Notes under the pieces: generated by a model
Database searches by the model: none
What the model was told of the DNA's origin: nothing
The model's input: only the letters and a program-made list of their open reading frames with translations
Assembly (NCBI GenBank): GCA_937127435.1
Contig: CAKZLZ010000034.1
Coordinates: 55,991 to 119,990 of the forward strand
Length of the DNA stretch: 64,000 bases
Source: an uncultured Verrucomicrobiota bacterium
GTDB taxonomy: Bacteria > Verrucomicrobiota > Kiritimatiellia > SS1-B-03-39 > UBA6053
Direction: 5' to 3'
Program-made: the position numbers and the translations under genes
In this document: positions 26,930 through 35,645 of the stretch, piece by piece
Position numbering within the stretch: the first letter of the stretch is position 1
Layout: each line of letters begins with the position of its first letter

Positions 26930-27694
26930 ATGAAAATTTTAATTACCGGCGGAAATGGTTTTTTAAGTAAAGGCATGATTGAGCCCTTGGCAAATGCCGG
27001 CCATGAACTGTACTTATTGGATGTGAAACCCTTTGAGAGTGAACACCATGTCGTTGTCGGGGATGTTTCCGATTTTGATACCGTATTGGAAGCCTGCAAA
27101 GGGATGGACGCCATTATCATTGCCCATATGCTCTCCCGGACCGCCGGCGCGTATGAAAGTCCCGGGCCAGTCTTCGACGTAAATGTAAAAGGCACGGCAA
27201 ACCTTCTTCAGGCTGCGGTTGCCTTGGAGATCACTAAAATCGTTTTAATCTCCAGTGAAGCCGTGATCAGCCGCCATGCGGGCACACCGGAGGCAAACAA
27301 ACGTCATTTGCCCATGCTGTCAAAAAACGGCCTCTACGGTCTGGGTAAAATTTTGCAGGAAGTCATCGCCGAACAATATGCCTTTGAACACCATCTGCAG
27401 GTGGCCGCCCTCCGGGTCGGTTACATCGTGGATGGAGAAAAGAATCAGGACAAATACGGTCGCCCCGTGGGCGAACGGGCAGCACCGGATGTCGACCGCA
27501 GAGACATTGGCGAAGTCGCCCGGCTCTGCCTCGAAAGGGAAAATCCCGGTTATGAATTCTTTCATGTCATGAGCACTCCCGAAAGCATGGAAGACTACGA
27601 TGTGCAATACACCTGTGACCGCCTGAACTGGAAACCGAAATACGATTTCACCTGGCTGCCCTGGCACGGGGATCCGAAAGAGGACAAGTCATGA
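26930..27694 (+). CDS. NAD-dependent epimerase/dehydratase family protein
   Basis: 254 residues of the extended short-chain dehydrogenase fold. The N-terminal nucleotide site is GGNGFLSKG (residues 7-15), slightly unlike the usual GGxGxxG. The catalytic pair appears as Tyr136 and Lys140 (YGLGK), with Ser108/109 (LISSE) before it. It resembles uronate dehydrogenases and sugar epimerases. AAGGATAACGT precedes the ATG. It is the first gene of a + strand operon, divergent from the serine hydrolase, and its stop overlaps the next start (ATGA). A role in modifying a uronate or other monosaccharide released by the locus is plausible. Confidence 0.82.
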   Translation: MKILITGGNGFLSKGMIEPLANAGHELYLLDVKPFESEHHVVVGDVSDFDTVLEACKGMDAIIIAHMLSRTAGAYESPGPVFDVNVKGTANLLQAAVALEITKIVLISSEAVISRHAGTPEANKRHLPMLSKNGLYGLGKILQEVIAEQYAFEHHLQVAALRVGYIVDGEKNQDKYGRPVGERAAPDVDRRDIGEVARLCLERENPGYEFFHVMSTPESMEDYDVQYTCDRLNWKPKYDFTWLPWHGDPKEDKS

Positions 27695-28461
27695 AATGGT
27701 GTTTCTGCACTCTGGCGTTCCGCAACGATGCGCTGGAGAATGTAATCACCCGGGCAGCCGCACTGGGCTTTGACGAACTGGAAGTTTTCTACGGACAGGT
27801 GGTGGACAAAACGGCTGAAGAGCTAACAGAACTTCGCGTTCTGGCGGAAGAAAAAGGAATAAGCATTTCCGGCGTGGCGCCTTATTTCTGGTTCACCCAG
27901 AATGCCGAACTGCTGGACGAAACTTTTTCCATCGCCCGACGCAGTATCGAAATCAACCGAGCCCTCGGCGGCCGCATGATCCGCACCTTCACCGACTCCG
28001 GTCCCACCGGCATTGGCAGCGCGGTGGCAAGCTCCCAACAATGGGATACCGCTGTAAAAGGTCTGCAAACCCTATTGGATGAAGCACCTGATCTGGAATT
28101 TTCCGTGGAAACCCACGAAAAAACCCTGGCCGACACCCTGGCGTCCACCCTGGATCTTTTTGACCGGGTAGACCGGCCCAACCTGAAAGTCACCTACCAA
28201 CCCTATAACGACGGCAACATGGTTGAAGACTACCGCGCCCTCCGCGAACGGGTGGTACAGGTGCATTTGAACCCGGTGCTGGGAACCTCCGGTAAACCCT
28301 ATGATCTTCCGGCCTGCAGCCTCGATTATCCAGCCCTGATCCGTGCCCTCTCAGAGGACAATTACACCGGAGACTGTGCCCTGGAATTCTGCAAACCCGG
28401 TGTGGACTGGGAAACCGTTTCCGACGCCCTGGCCTGGGCCAAAGCACAGGCATCATCCTGA
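27691..28461 (+). CDS. Sugar phosphate isomerase/epimerase family TIM barrel
   Basis: 256 residues with the xylose-isomerase-like TIM barrel of the AP-endonuclease-2 superfamily. Strand-end motifs are ALGFDELEVFYG near 30, FSVETHEKTL near 138-147 (metal ligand Glu/His region), KVTYQPYND near 168 and VQVHLNP near 190. CALEFCKPG near 230 is the last metal-binding block. It starts four bases inside the preceding dehydrogenase gene, so the two enzymes probably act on the same sugar. No signal peptide, so cytoplasmic. The sugar cannot be named. Confidence 0.82.
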   Translation: MKWCFCTLAFRNDALENVITRAAALGFDELEVFYGQVVDKTAEELTELRVLAEEKGISISGVAPYFWFTQNAELLDETFSIARRSIEINRALGGRMIRTFTDSGPTGIGSAVASSQQWDTAVKGLQTLLDEAPDLEFSVETHEKTLADTLASTLDLFDRVDRPNLKVTYQPYNDGNMVEDYRALRERVVQVHLNPVLGTSGKPYDLPACSLDYPALIRALSEDNYTGDCALEFCKPGVDWETVSDALAWAKAQASS

Positions 28462-28497
28462 GCGGATGATATTCAGAAAACGAACCTAAGGAATCCA

Positions 28498-29595
28498 GTG
28501 AAAACAACTCTGATCATCCTGCTTACGCTCTGGGGTTTAAATCAAACAGCTTTCTCAGAAGATGAAAAAAGTTTATTTAACCTGAAAGACAAACCCGCCG
28601 GTCCGCGTTTCACCCTTTCTCCCGAGCGGGTGTGGCCGGCAGAGCCGGGCGTTCCGGTTGTCTGCCTTTGGTCCGGAGACAAATACGCGGCCGTGTCCAT
28701 TACCATCGACGACAACTGGGCCCCCAACCATGAATGGTGGGCAAACATCACCAAAGAACTGGACCTGCAGGTCACCTGGTTTGTGATCACCGAACGGGTC
28801 GGGACCGGTCCGCAGTGGGGAACCTGGGAGGGGTTCCGGGAATTGGCAGCCGCAGGACATTCCATTCAGTCCCATACCGCCACCCATCTGCGGGTAAACG
28901 ACGAATGGCAGGGGATTGAATGGGAATACAGCGCATCCAGAAAAACCTTGGAAGAAAACATTCCCGGCCAACCTCTTCTTGCCCTCGCCTATCCGGGAGG
29001 AAAAAACTCCGGCCATAATGACCGCAAGGTGGCGGAGAAATATTACATCACCGCACGGGGGGGTGTAGGAAAGCCCAATTTGGCAAACCGAATTGATTAC
29101 CTGCAAACCAACAGCGCAAAAATCAGTCGCGCGTATGTTGATTCTGTTTTAAAAGGCACCTCAGAAATTTCATGGTTAGGAAACGGCCAATACAAACGCG
29201 CATGGCTCTCCGCTCACTTCCATGGCGTCACCGGTGATTTTATTCAGCAGACCGAAGAGGATCTGCGTTACCTGAAAGGGCACGAAGCCGATCTTTGGAT
29301 CGCCCCCTTTGAAGAGGTTGCACGCTACGGACAACAACGGGATACCCATACCCTCACCCAAACCGAAAACAGCCCAACCCGAATCCGCTTCGAACTGAGC
29401 GACCAAATGCAGGATGATATTTACAACCTGCCCCTTACAATTAAAATCAAGTTACCCGGCGACTGGAATAGCGCCAGAGCCAAACAGGGTGATCAATTAC
29501 TTGAAGTTAAAACCGTAGCACATGAAGGGCAAAAATATGCCCTCATCCCCGCCGTCCCAGACCGTGGCGAAGTCATCGTCATTCCGGGCGCGTAG
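28498..29595 (+). CDS. Polysaccharide deacetylase (NodB-like) domain protein, secreted
   Basis: 365 residues starting at GTG, with AAGGA 6 bases before it. An N-terminal hydrophobic segment with cleavage near AFSE (about residue 20) is a signal peptide. The NodB fold shows the first motif SITIDDNW (Asp71, Asp72) and the metal-binding motif SHTATH (His126, His130). The usual RxP motif is replaced by ALAYPGG. It should remove acyl groups from a secreted carbohydrate, metal-dependent. It follows the isomerase by 36 bases, in the same orientation, and is followed by the 106-bp tandem repeat. Confidence 0.78.
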   Translation: MKTTLIILLTLWGLNQTAFSEDEKSLFNLKDKPAGPRFTLSPERVWPAEPGVPVVCLWSGDKYAAVSITIDDNWAPNHEWWANITKELDLQVTWFVITERVGTGPQWGTWEGFRELAAAGHSIQSHTATHLRVNDEWQGIEWEYSASRKTLEENIPGQPLLALAYPGGKNSGHNDRKVAEKYYITARGGVGKPNLANRIDYLQTNSAKISRAYVDSVLKGTSEISWLGNGQYKRAWLSAHFHGVTGDFIQQTEEDLRYLKGHEADLWIAPFEEVARYGQQRDTHTLTQTENSPTRIRFELSDQMQDDIYNLPLTIKIKLPGDWNSARAKQGDQLLEVKTVAHEGQKYALIPAVPDRGEVIVIPGA

Positions 29596-29631
29596 CGCGC
29601 GGTCGAACAGTTGAAACGCAGATCCGACAGC

Positions 29632-29936
29632 TGTAGCTCCAACAGCTGTAGCTCCATCGTCCCGATGGAGAACAATAAGAGAACTTCTTTTTACCACGGG
29701 GACCGTGGAACTACTTCTTTGAATCCATTCCTCCTGGTGTAGCTCCAACAGCTGTAGCTCCAGCGTCCCGATGGAGAACATCTAGTGAACTTCTGTTTTC
29801 CACGGGGACCGTGGAACTACTTCTCTGAAATCATTCCTCTTGGCGTAGATCCAACAGCTGTAGCTCCAGCGTCCCGATGGAGAACAATATGAGAACTTCT
29901 TTTTACCACGGGGGCCGTGGAACTACTTCTTTTTAG
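29632..29936 (+). repeat. Three-copy 106-bp tandem repeat with paired hairpins
   Basis: Copies start at 29632, 29738 and 29844, exactly 106 bases apart; the last is truncated at about 29936. Each holds GTAGCTCCATCG..CGATGGAG, a hairpin, and CCACGG-GGA-CCGTGG, a second hairpin. The unit ends GTAGCTCCA and TGGAACTAC are inverted copies of one another. The copies differ by a few bases, mostly outside the stems. The array lies between the deacetylase gene end and the GH2 gene end. A related single element is at 5171-5264. Confidence 0.92.
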
Positions 29937-29938
29937 TC

Positions 29939-32803
29939 TCAACGTATCGGATCAATACAGCGCGAAAGCAACTGCTCTTCACCGCCTGCTTGAATTTGGC
30001 TGGCAGCATAATTGATCAGATTCACCAACAACCGGTCGGCCACCGCTGATTTACCCAAGTGATCCTGCAAGTCCATTTGCGAGATCACGATCGTTCCCTT
30101 CCCTACCGGCAAGGTATACAACCCCGCGCCCCAACTGTAATCCGCAGGGCGGGTCCACATATGCATGGAGAACGCGCCATAGATCACTTCCCCGCCGGCC
30201 GCTTTCACATCCGCGCCGCGTTCAAAAGTTTTCTTTGCACCCACATCGCCATAAACATAACTTGAGACGCAACCTGAGGGCAACCCGTCAAAGATCGCAT
30301 GCGGTTTTATGTAACTGCAGTTCCGCATCACCGGTTGCATGCGCAACAGCGCCGGAATCAGGTATTCGTAGAGCAACAGCGGTTCCGGATTTAACAGAAT
30401 CAGGCAACCACCCAACTGCACCATTTTTTTCATTTGCCCGAACTGTTCCAAAATCACGTTGCGGTCTTCCAACAGTCCGTTTCGGCAATCCACCAGCAAG
30501 GGGATGTTCTTTTCACGATAATTGTTGCCAATCAACTCCACCTGTAACCCCAGCTCAAGCAGATGTTCCGTCAAGTCGGTCTTCACGCCGCGGGCGCCCA
30601 CTTTCGGCACTACCGGTTTGGCTTTTTCTATCACCAAAAATTCAATGCTTTCAACAATCTCCGCTTCCCCTTTCGGTTTCAGAATCGCCTGGTATTCATA
30701 ACGCCCGGGTTTCAATTTTTTGGGAAACTCCAAGCCGTCGACCGGCTGCACCCAGGATTTGGCTTTCACCTTTCCTTCGCATTTTTTGACCGTCCGTCCA
30801 TTTTCATTTACCAGGCGCAAGGCAAATTCGTACATCGCCCCGCTTTCATTTTCATTGATCAATTGCGCCGTTAAGGTTTCAGGCTCCCCGCTGAACAAGA
30901 CCCGCTTTCCAATCTCAGGCACCAACAGGGGCACCCGCACCGCTTGAGACAAAGACTCCCACAGAGGTTTGGGCTCACGCCACTGATCCAATGCGCCAAA
31001 CAATTCACCACTGGCATCCGCCAACTGACAATAACACAAGCCACCCAAATTCGGGTTGGTGCGCAGAGCCGTGGTCACCAAACGCATTTCATCCGCACGG
31101 GCCACATTGGTTTGTTCAATGAAGTTCCCCACCGTGCCGAAAATATTTTTAATCCCCGCGGCTTTAAACTGCGCCTTGAGTGAATCAAAAAAGTCTTTGT
31201 GAAGCTGGTAATCCTCCAAGCCGAGTTTTTTCTCTTTGGGCCGGTACTTTCTGAGCACCGATGCATAATCCGGTGGCGTTTCGGCAGCCCCGTATTCACT
31301 GACAAAAAAGACCATGTCCGCATTGCCGGAAGAACGATAATTTTGCAGAGAGCCGTCGCTTACCGGTAACTTACAATAGGAATGTGCATCGATAAACCGG
31401 GCGGAATCATCAGAATTCGGCAACATGATATGCGCCAGACCGGCCAAGTCCGCCGCCGTATCCAACATCATATCCGCGGTGCCTCCGGAGGCACTGAGAC
31501 CATGCCCGCCCGAAGTATCAATCATCAATCGACTCGGATCCAGTTCACGGGCGCTGCGGGCAATACGGGTCGTCATTTCCACAACCTGTGCCACGGAGAA
31601 TCCCAGGAAAGCAAAGGCTTCATTCAGCAAACACCAGAACACCACACTGGGATGGTTCCGGTCCTGGCGGATGAGCGATTCCACTTCCCGTTGACAACGG
31701 GCCTCCGTTTCCGGTGAATTCATAATCCAGCCAATGGCCGGCTCCGACATCACCAAAATGCCTAATTCATCCGCGATATCGAGATAACTTCCAGACACCG
31801 GTTTGATATGGCAACGCAGAAAATTAAATCCGTTGTCTTTCAACAACTGAAACTCGCGACGCGCCATCGCTTCATTTTCAGGAAAAGCAAGTGTGCGGGG
31901 ATAGGCCCCCTGCTGTAAAAATCCTTTCAGAATAATCGGCTCGCCATTGAGCAGGAAGCGGGATCCTTCCACCGTGAATTCACGCATCCCGAAACGTACA
32001 GACATGCAGTCCATCCCCTCGATGATCACTTCCGCAGTATAGAGAAAGGGGTCATCCGGTGACCAACACCGCACTTTCTCGAAAGGCAGTTCCACCGAGA
32101 GCTCATTGTCCCCTTTTTTCAACTTCACTTTTTTCTCTACAATTTGTGCGTGCCCCGTCGGACTCACACCGTAACGCAAAAGAAAAGTTCCGGCCGCGGC
32201 CTGATTGGTGATGCTGATTTTTAACTTCGCCTTTTTCTCAAACGGCAAAGGCTGCACATAACAATCTGTGACCGCAATCTTCTCGGTCACGGTCAGTGAA
32301 ACATCCTGCCATATGCCGCCAAAATTATAATACCACCCGGCTTTCCCCACCGGAATATTTCCCTGATTCAGCGGGGCACCACTTCGGAAACCTTCAATCT
32401 CATAATCGATAGGCGGATTAATCACCCGGACCACCAAAACATTTTCACCCGTTTTGGCCTGGCCTCCGATTTCAAATTCAAAGGTAGAATAGCCACTTTC
32501 ATTGCTACCCAGTTTCACCCCGTTCAACCAACAGTCACAATAATAGTTCACCGCCCCGAATTTCAATACCAGGCGCTTCCCTTTCCATTCCGGCAACACC
32601 TCAAAACGCTTTTCGTACCAACCGACCCCGTCATAACCCGGACGCAAGGTTTCCCACACGCCGGGCACCTTCATGGCTTCGCCTGACGGGCATTGCTTAA
32701 ACCATTTTTCTTTGATGCCCTTGTTTTGAGGATCAAAAGTCAACTGCCACAATCCGTTGAGAGATTGCACGATTCTTTCCGGGGTATTTTCAATTGAGTT
32801 CAT
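29939..32803 (-). CDS. Glycoside hydrolase family 2 (beta-galactosidase/beta-glucuronidase-like)
   Basis: 954 residues without a signal peptide, so probably cytoplasmic. Domain order: sugar-binding jelly-roll (about 1-190), Ig-like domain (to about 285), TIM barrel. The acid/base is Glu395 in WCLLNEAF and the nucleophile is Glu503 in FVSEYGA. It then has a long C-terminal region (about 640-954) with Ig-like and Rossmann-like parts (YEYQAILKPKG; LILLNPEPLLLYEYL) that is longer than in a typical small GH2. It ends the carbohydrate locus and its 3' end faces the 106-bp repeat. Retaining beta-glycosidase activity is well supported; the sugar is not. Confidence 0.88.
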   Translation of the reverse strand: MNSIENTPERIVQSLNGLWQLTFDPQNKGIKEKWFKQCPSGEAMKVPGVWETLRPGYDGVGWYEKRFEVLPEWKGKRLVLKFGAVNYYCDCWLNGVKLGSNESGYSTFEFEIGGQAKTGENVLVVRVINPPIDYEIEGFRSGAPLNQGNIPVGKAGWYYNFGGIWQDVSLTVTEKIAVTDCYVQPLPFEKKAKLKISITNQAAAGTFLLRYGVSPTGHAQIVEKKVKLKKGDNELSVELPFEKVRCWSPDDPFLYTAEVIIEGMDCMSVRFGMREFTVEGSRFLLNGEPIILKGFLQQGAYPRTLAFPENEAMARREFQLLKDNGFNFLRCHIKPVSGSYLDIADELGILVMSEPAIGWIMNSPETEARCQREVESLIRQDRNHPSVVFWCLLNEAFAFLGFSVAQVVEMTTRIARSARELDPSRLMIDTSGGHGLSASGGTADMMLDTAADLAGLAHIMLPNSDDSARFIDAHSYCKLPVSDGSLQNYRSSGNADMVFFVSEYGAAETPPDYASVLRKYRPKEKKLGLEDYQLHKDFFDSLKAQFKAAGIKNIFGTVGNFIEQTNVARADEMRLVTTALRTNPNLGGLCYCQLADASGELFGALDQWREPKPLWESLSQAVRVPLLVPEIGKRVLFSGEPETLTAQLINENESGAMYEFALRLVNENGRTVKKCEGKVKAKSWVQPVDGLEFPKKLKPGRYEYQAILKPKGEAEIVESIEFLVIEKAKPVVPKVGARGVKTDLTEHLLELGLQVELIGNNYREKNIPLLVDCRNGLLEDRNVILEQFGQMKKMVQLGGCLILLNPEPLLLYEYLIPALLRMQPVMRNCSYIKPHAIFDGLPSGCVSSYVYGDVGAKKTFERGADVKAAGGEVIYGAFSMHMWTRPADYSWGAGLYTLPVGKGTIVISQMDLQDHLGKSAVADRLLVNLINYAASQIQAGGEEQLLSRCIDPIR

Positions 32804-32937
32804 AATTTTTTAAGCAGGGTGAATAAGCCATTACTTTCATCCGAACTCTTACCAGTCAAAGCTTTGATTGACCACCTCTTTTTGACTCGTATTCAATTTT
32901 CATTTGCAATGCTTCTATTATCCTCCAAGGTCCGTAT

Positions 32938-33720
32938 ATGAAAAAACTGGATACCGGAACCTTGGTAACTTTACTTGAATCCCTTGCGCCTCCTGAAGGA
33001 GCCGGTGAATGGGACAATACCGGACTGCTGGTGGAATCCGGGGAACATAAACCCATTCAAAAAATCCTCTTAACTTTGGACCTCACCCCGGCGGTGGCCA
33101 CAGAAGCCATTAAACTCCAGGCCGACTGGATCATCGCCTATCATCCCCCCATTTTTTCAGGACTCAAAACCCTCTCACGTAACGCCCCCCTCACCGCCGC
33201 ACTGCTGGACCTCATCGCCGCCGGCATTTCCGTTTACAGCCCCCACACCGCCTTGGATGCAGCCGAAGGTGGCGTATCGGATTGGCTTTGCACCGCATTT
33301 CCCGATGCTCAAATAAAAACAATTGAAGGAAGCGGACGACGACTCAAATTTAAAAAAGCGCTCCCTCCCGATGAAGTGGCGTCCCGCATTCACCATCTGC
33401 TTAACAGTCCCTACTTACGCCTTTGCAAACCCGCACGCTCCCACAAAATCAAAACCCTCGGACTGTGTCCGGGAGCGGGCGCTTCCGTACTGAACGGGAT
33501 GGGCGTCGATGCCGTATTCACCGGAGAGATGCGCCATCACGATATGCTGGCCTGGCAATCCCGTGGCGCCTATGTGTTTTTATCCGAACACGGCCATACC
33601 GAACGCCCCTATCTCAAAGTTTTCCAGAAGCGCCTTAAGGAGAACCTTCCTGCTTCGGTAAAAATCATCCGCAGCCGCAAAGACATCGAACCGGTCGCCC
33701 TGGTCCTTCCCCATGCCTGA
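32938..33720 (+). CDS. NIF3 (YbgI)-like dinuclear metal-centre protein
   Basis: 260 residues of the NIF3 family, a toroidal hexamer with a di-metal site per subunit. Conserved blocks are WDNTGLLVE (25-33), AYHPPIFSGLKTLS (67-80), SPHTALDAAEGGV (about 101-113), GMGVDAVFTGEMRHHD (about 188) and SEHGHTERPY (about 221). His in the second and fourth blocks are the expected ligands. The molecular role is not established in bacteria, and GTP cyclohydrolase-like activity has been proposed for relatives. Its end overlaps the fpg start by 8 bases, so the two are co-translated. Confidence 0.93.
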   Translation: MKKLDTGTLVTLLESLAPPEGAGEWDNTGLLVESGEHKPIQKILLTLDLTPAVATEAIKLQADWIIAYHPPIFSGLKTLSRNAPLTAALLDLIAAGISVYSPHTALDAAEGGVSDWLCTAFPDAQIKTIEGSGRRLKFKKALPPDEVASRIHHLLNSPYLRLCKPARSHKIKTLGLCPGAGASVLNGMGVDAVFTGEMRHHDMLAWQSRGAYVFLSEHGHTERPYLKVFQKRLKENLPASVKIIRSRKDIEPVALVLPHA

Positions 33721-34519
33721 ACTGCCGGAAGTGGAAACCTGGCGCCGCCTCGCCCATCGCACCGCCGTCGGTAAAACCATCGAAAAGGCCTTTTGCGCCA
33801 AAGATGACATTATCTACGACCGCAACCACCCCGCTTCCGTCGCGAAAACCCTCAAAGGGCAAAAAGTCATTGGCACTTCCCGCAAAGGAAAACATTGTTG
33901 GCTGGACCTCGAGAACGGTCAGGATCTCTATCTGCATTTCGGCATGACTGGTTCCCTCTGGTGGTTGAAACCCGGTGAAAAGGAACCCAGCCACATCAAA
34001 ATTCGCTTGGAACTCTCGGACGGTACCCGACTCGTCTATCGAAACATGCGGCGAATCGGAAAAATCCGGCTTTTGGATGATGCTGCGGCCGTGCCCCCCG
34101 TCAGCAAATTGGGTCCGGATCCCATTGAAGACCCGTTCCCCCTCAAAGACCTGCAGGCACAACTGGCAAAACGCAAAGCCCCGGTCAAAGCGGTCTTGCT
34201 GGACCAAAAAGTATTCGCGGGGGTGGGCAACTGGATTGCAGACGAAGTGTGTTATCAAGCCCGCCTGAATCCCCACAGCCCTTGCAACCAACTGACCGCA
34301 GATGAAGTCCGCCGGCTCCGCAGCACCCTGCTGAAAATCCTCAAGAAAGCCGTCGCCGTCGATGCGGACGCTTCACGCTTCCCCAAAAACTGGCTTTTTC
34401 ATTACCGCTGGGGAAAGAAAGCGGAATGCGACGCAAAGGGTCAAAAAATCCTCTTCGAACAAATCGGTGGTCGCACCACCGCCTGGGTTCCGCTACCACT
34501 TGAGGTTTCTTCAACGTAA
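33713..34519 (+). CDS. mutM: Formamidopyrimidine-DNA glycosylase (MutM/Fpg), zincless finger
   Basis: 268-residue base-excision-repair enzyme that removes 8-oxoguanine and formamidopyrimidines, then cleaves the abasic site. PELPEVE follows the initiator Met, so Pro2 is the catalytic nucleophile and Glu3 the acid. Other blocks: KGKHCWLDL (Lys about 58), LHFGMTGSLWW and the helix-two-turn-helix (FAGVGNWIADEVCYQARLNP). The C-terminal finger has GGRTTAWVP with its arginine, but only one of the four zinc cysteines remains (AECDAKGQK), so a zincless finger is expected, as in NEIL1-like enzymes. It overlaps the NIF3-family gene. Confidence 0.93.
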   Translation: MPELPEVETWRRLAHRTAVGKTIEKAFCAKDDIIYDRNHPASVAKTLKGQKVIGTSRKGKHCWLDLENGQDLYLHFGMTGSLWWLKPGEKEPSHIKIRLELSDGTRLVYRNMRRIGKIRLLDDAAAVPPVSKLGPDPIEDPFPLKDLQAQLAKRKAPVKAVLLDQKVFAGVGNWIADEVCYQARLNPHSPCNQLTADEVRRLRSTLLKILKKAVAVDADASRFPKNWLFHYRWGKKAECDAKGQKILFEQIGGRTTAWVPLPLEVSST

Positions 34520-34526
34520 CGTAGGC

Positions 34527-34560
34527 ATTCCTGCCTGCGGGAATCCAGGCTTTCAGCCTG
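34527..34560. repeat. Double hairpin at convergent gene ends
   Basis: ATTCC-N8-GGAAT (34527-34544) followed by CAGGCT-TTC-AGCCTG (34546-34560). It lies between the stop codons of fpg and the LOG-family gene, so it may end both transcripts, but there is no long T run. The text of this sequence (GGCATTCCTGCCTGCGGGAA) looks like a dispersed repeat of a type found in many genomes. Confidence 0.5.
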
Positions 34561-34562
34561 TC

Positions 34563-35426
34563 TTACTTGATCTCAATTTTCGGCTCTTCGGGATCTTCAT
34601 TATGAATAAAACCCCAAATCTCCTCGGGCGTTTCCGCAAAGTGAAACAGATCCAGATCTTTGGGACTGATCACCCCTTCATCCACCAGGGCATCAAAATC
34701 CAGAATGCGCTCCCAAAAATGCCGGCCGACCAATACCACCGGAATAGGTTCCACCGTCCGGGTTTGAATAAGGGTGAGACTTTCAAACAGTTCATCCAAG
34801 GTGCCGAATCCTCCCGGGAAAGCCACCAAAGCTTGGGCCAACATCAGAAAATGCATTTTCCGCACCGCAAAATAATGAAAATTGAAACAGAGATCCGGGG
34901 TGATGTATCCATTGGGAGCTTGCTCGAAGGGCAATTCAATATTCAGACCAATACTTTTGGCCCCCACATCATGCGCACCCCGATTTCCCGCCTCCATAAT
35001 TCCCGGCCCTCCACCGGTGATCACCACATGGTTACAGGTTCCATCCATCTGACAGCGGGTTGACACCAACCGGGCAAAATCCCGGGCTGTTTTGTAGTAG
35101 GCCGACTGTTCCAGCTTTTTGACCGCAACCCGAACCGCCTGATTGAGTTTCACATCTCCCGGATCTGCCGCCAAGTCCGCCTGCGCCCGGGTGAGTTGCG
35201 CCTCCGCCACATCAGGCGGGAGCGTGCGGGCACTCCCGAAAACCACGATCGTGGATTCGATATTCTGTTCCTGCAGCGTCAACACCGGTTTTTGCAATTC
35301 CAATAGCAGACGTACGGGTCTCAACTCGTCCCGTTCCAAAAGATCCGGATCCTTAAAAGCGATTTTATAGGCGGGTGCTTTCAACAGGTTTTGTTGTTCG
35401 GGGCTCAGTTCCAGTTTGTCGGTCAT
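34563..35426 (-). CDS. LOG/lysine decarboxylase-like Rossmann protein (TIGR00730 type)
   Basis: 287 residues. The family motifs GGGPGIMEAGNRGA (about 138-151) and FPGGFGTLDE (about 199-208) are clear. In the family these bind a nucleotide phosphate, and characterised members are cytokinin riboside 5'-monophosphate phosphoribohydrolases or nucleotide 5'-monophosphate nucleosidases. The N-terminal 70 residues contain helices not in the smallest members. It is convergent with fpg and divergent from the sigma-factor gene. The actual substrate is not known. Confidence 0.87.
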   Translation of the reverse strand: MTDKLELSPEQQNLLKAPAYKIAFKDPDLLERDELRPVRLLLELQKPVLTLQEQNIESTIVVFGSARTLPPDVAEAQLTRAQADLAADPGDVKLNQAVRVAVKKLEQSAYYKTARDFARLVSTRCQMDGTCNHVVITGGGPGIMEAGNRGAHDVGAKSIGLNIELPFEQAPNGYITPDLCFNFHYFAVRKMHFLMLAQALVAFPGGFGTLDELFESLTLIQTRTVEPIPVVLVGRHFWERILDFDALVDEGVISPKDLDLFHFAETPEEIWGFIHNEDPEEPKIEIK

Positions 35427-35645
35427 AAAATAATCCTTTGAAAAGTTTACGGGGTAATGCTGATCTTTGAAAATACCCGGCCAAAGACCAAGATAAATAT
35501 GAATCCAAAGTCATGCCCGCATCCCGGAGTGGGGTTCATGCGTTGGTCTTGTCTGGGCGCAATCCTTGCTTTTAAAAAGATGAGGCACTTTTGAGATGTG
35601 ATGACTGCGACTTGACTCAGCCTTCAAATGATCTACAAAGAGCCC

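Noticed and set aside
29632..29936. CRISPR array
   Set aside because: Units are exactly 106 bases, nearly identical throughout and contain hairpins, with no separate unique spacers and no cas gene.
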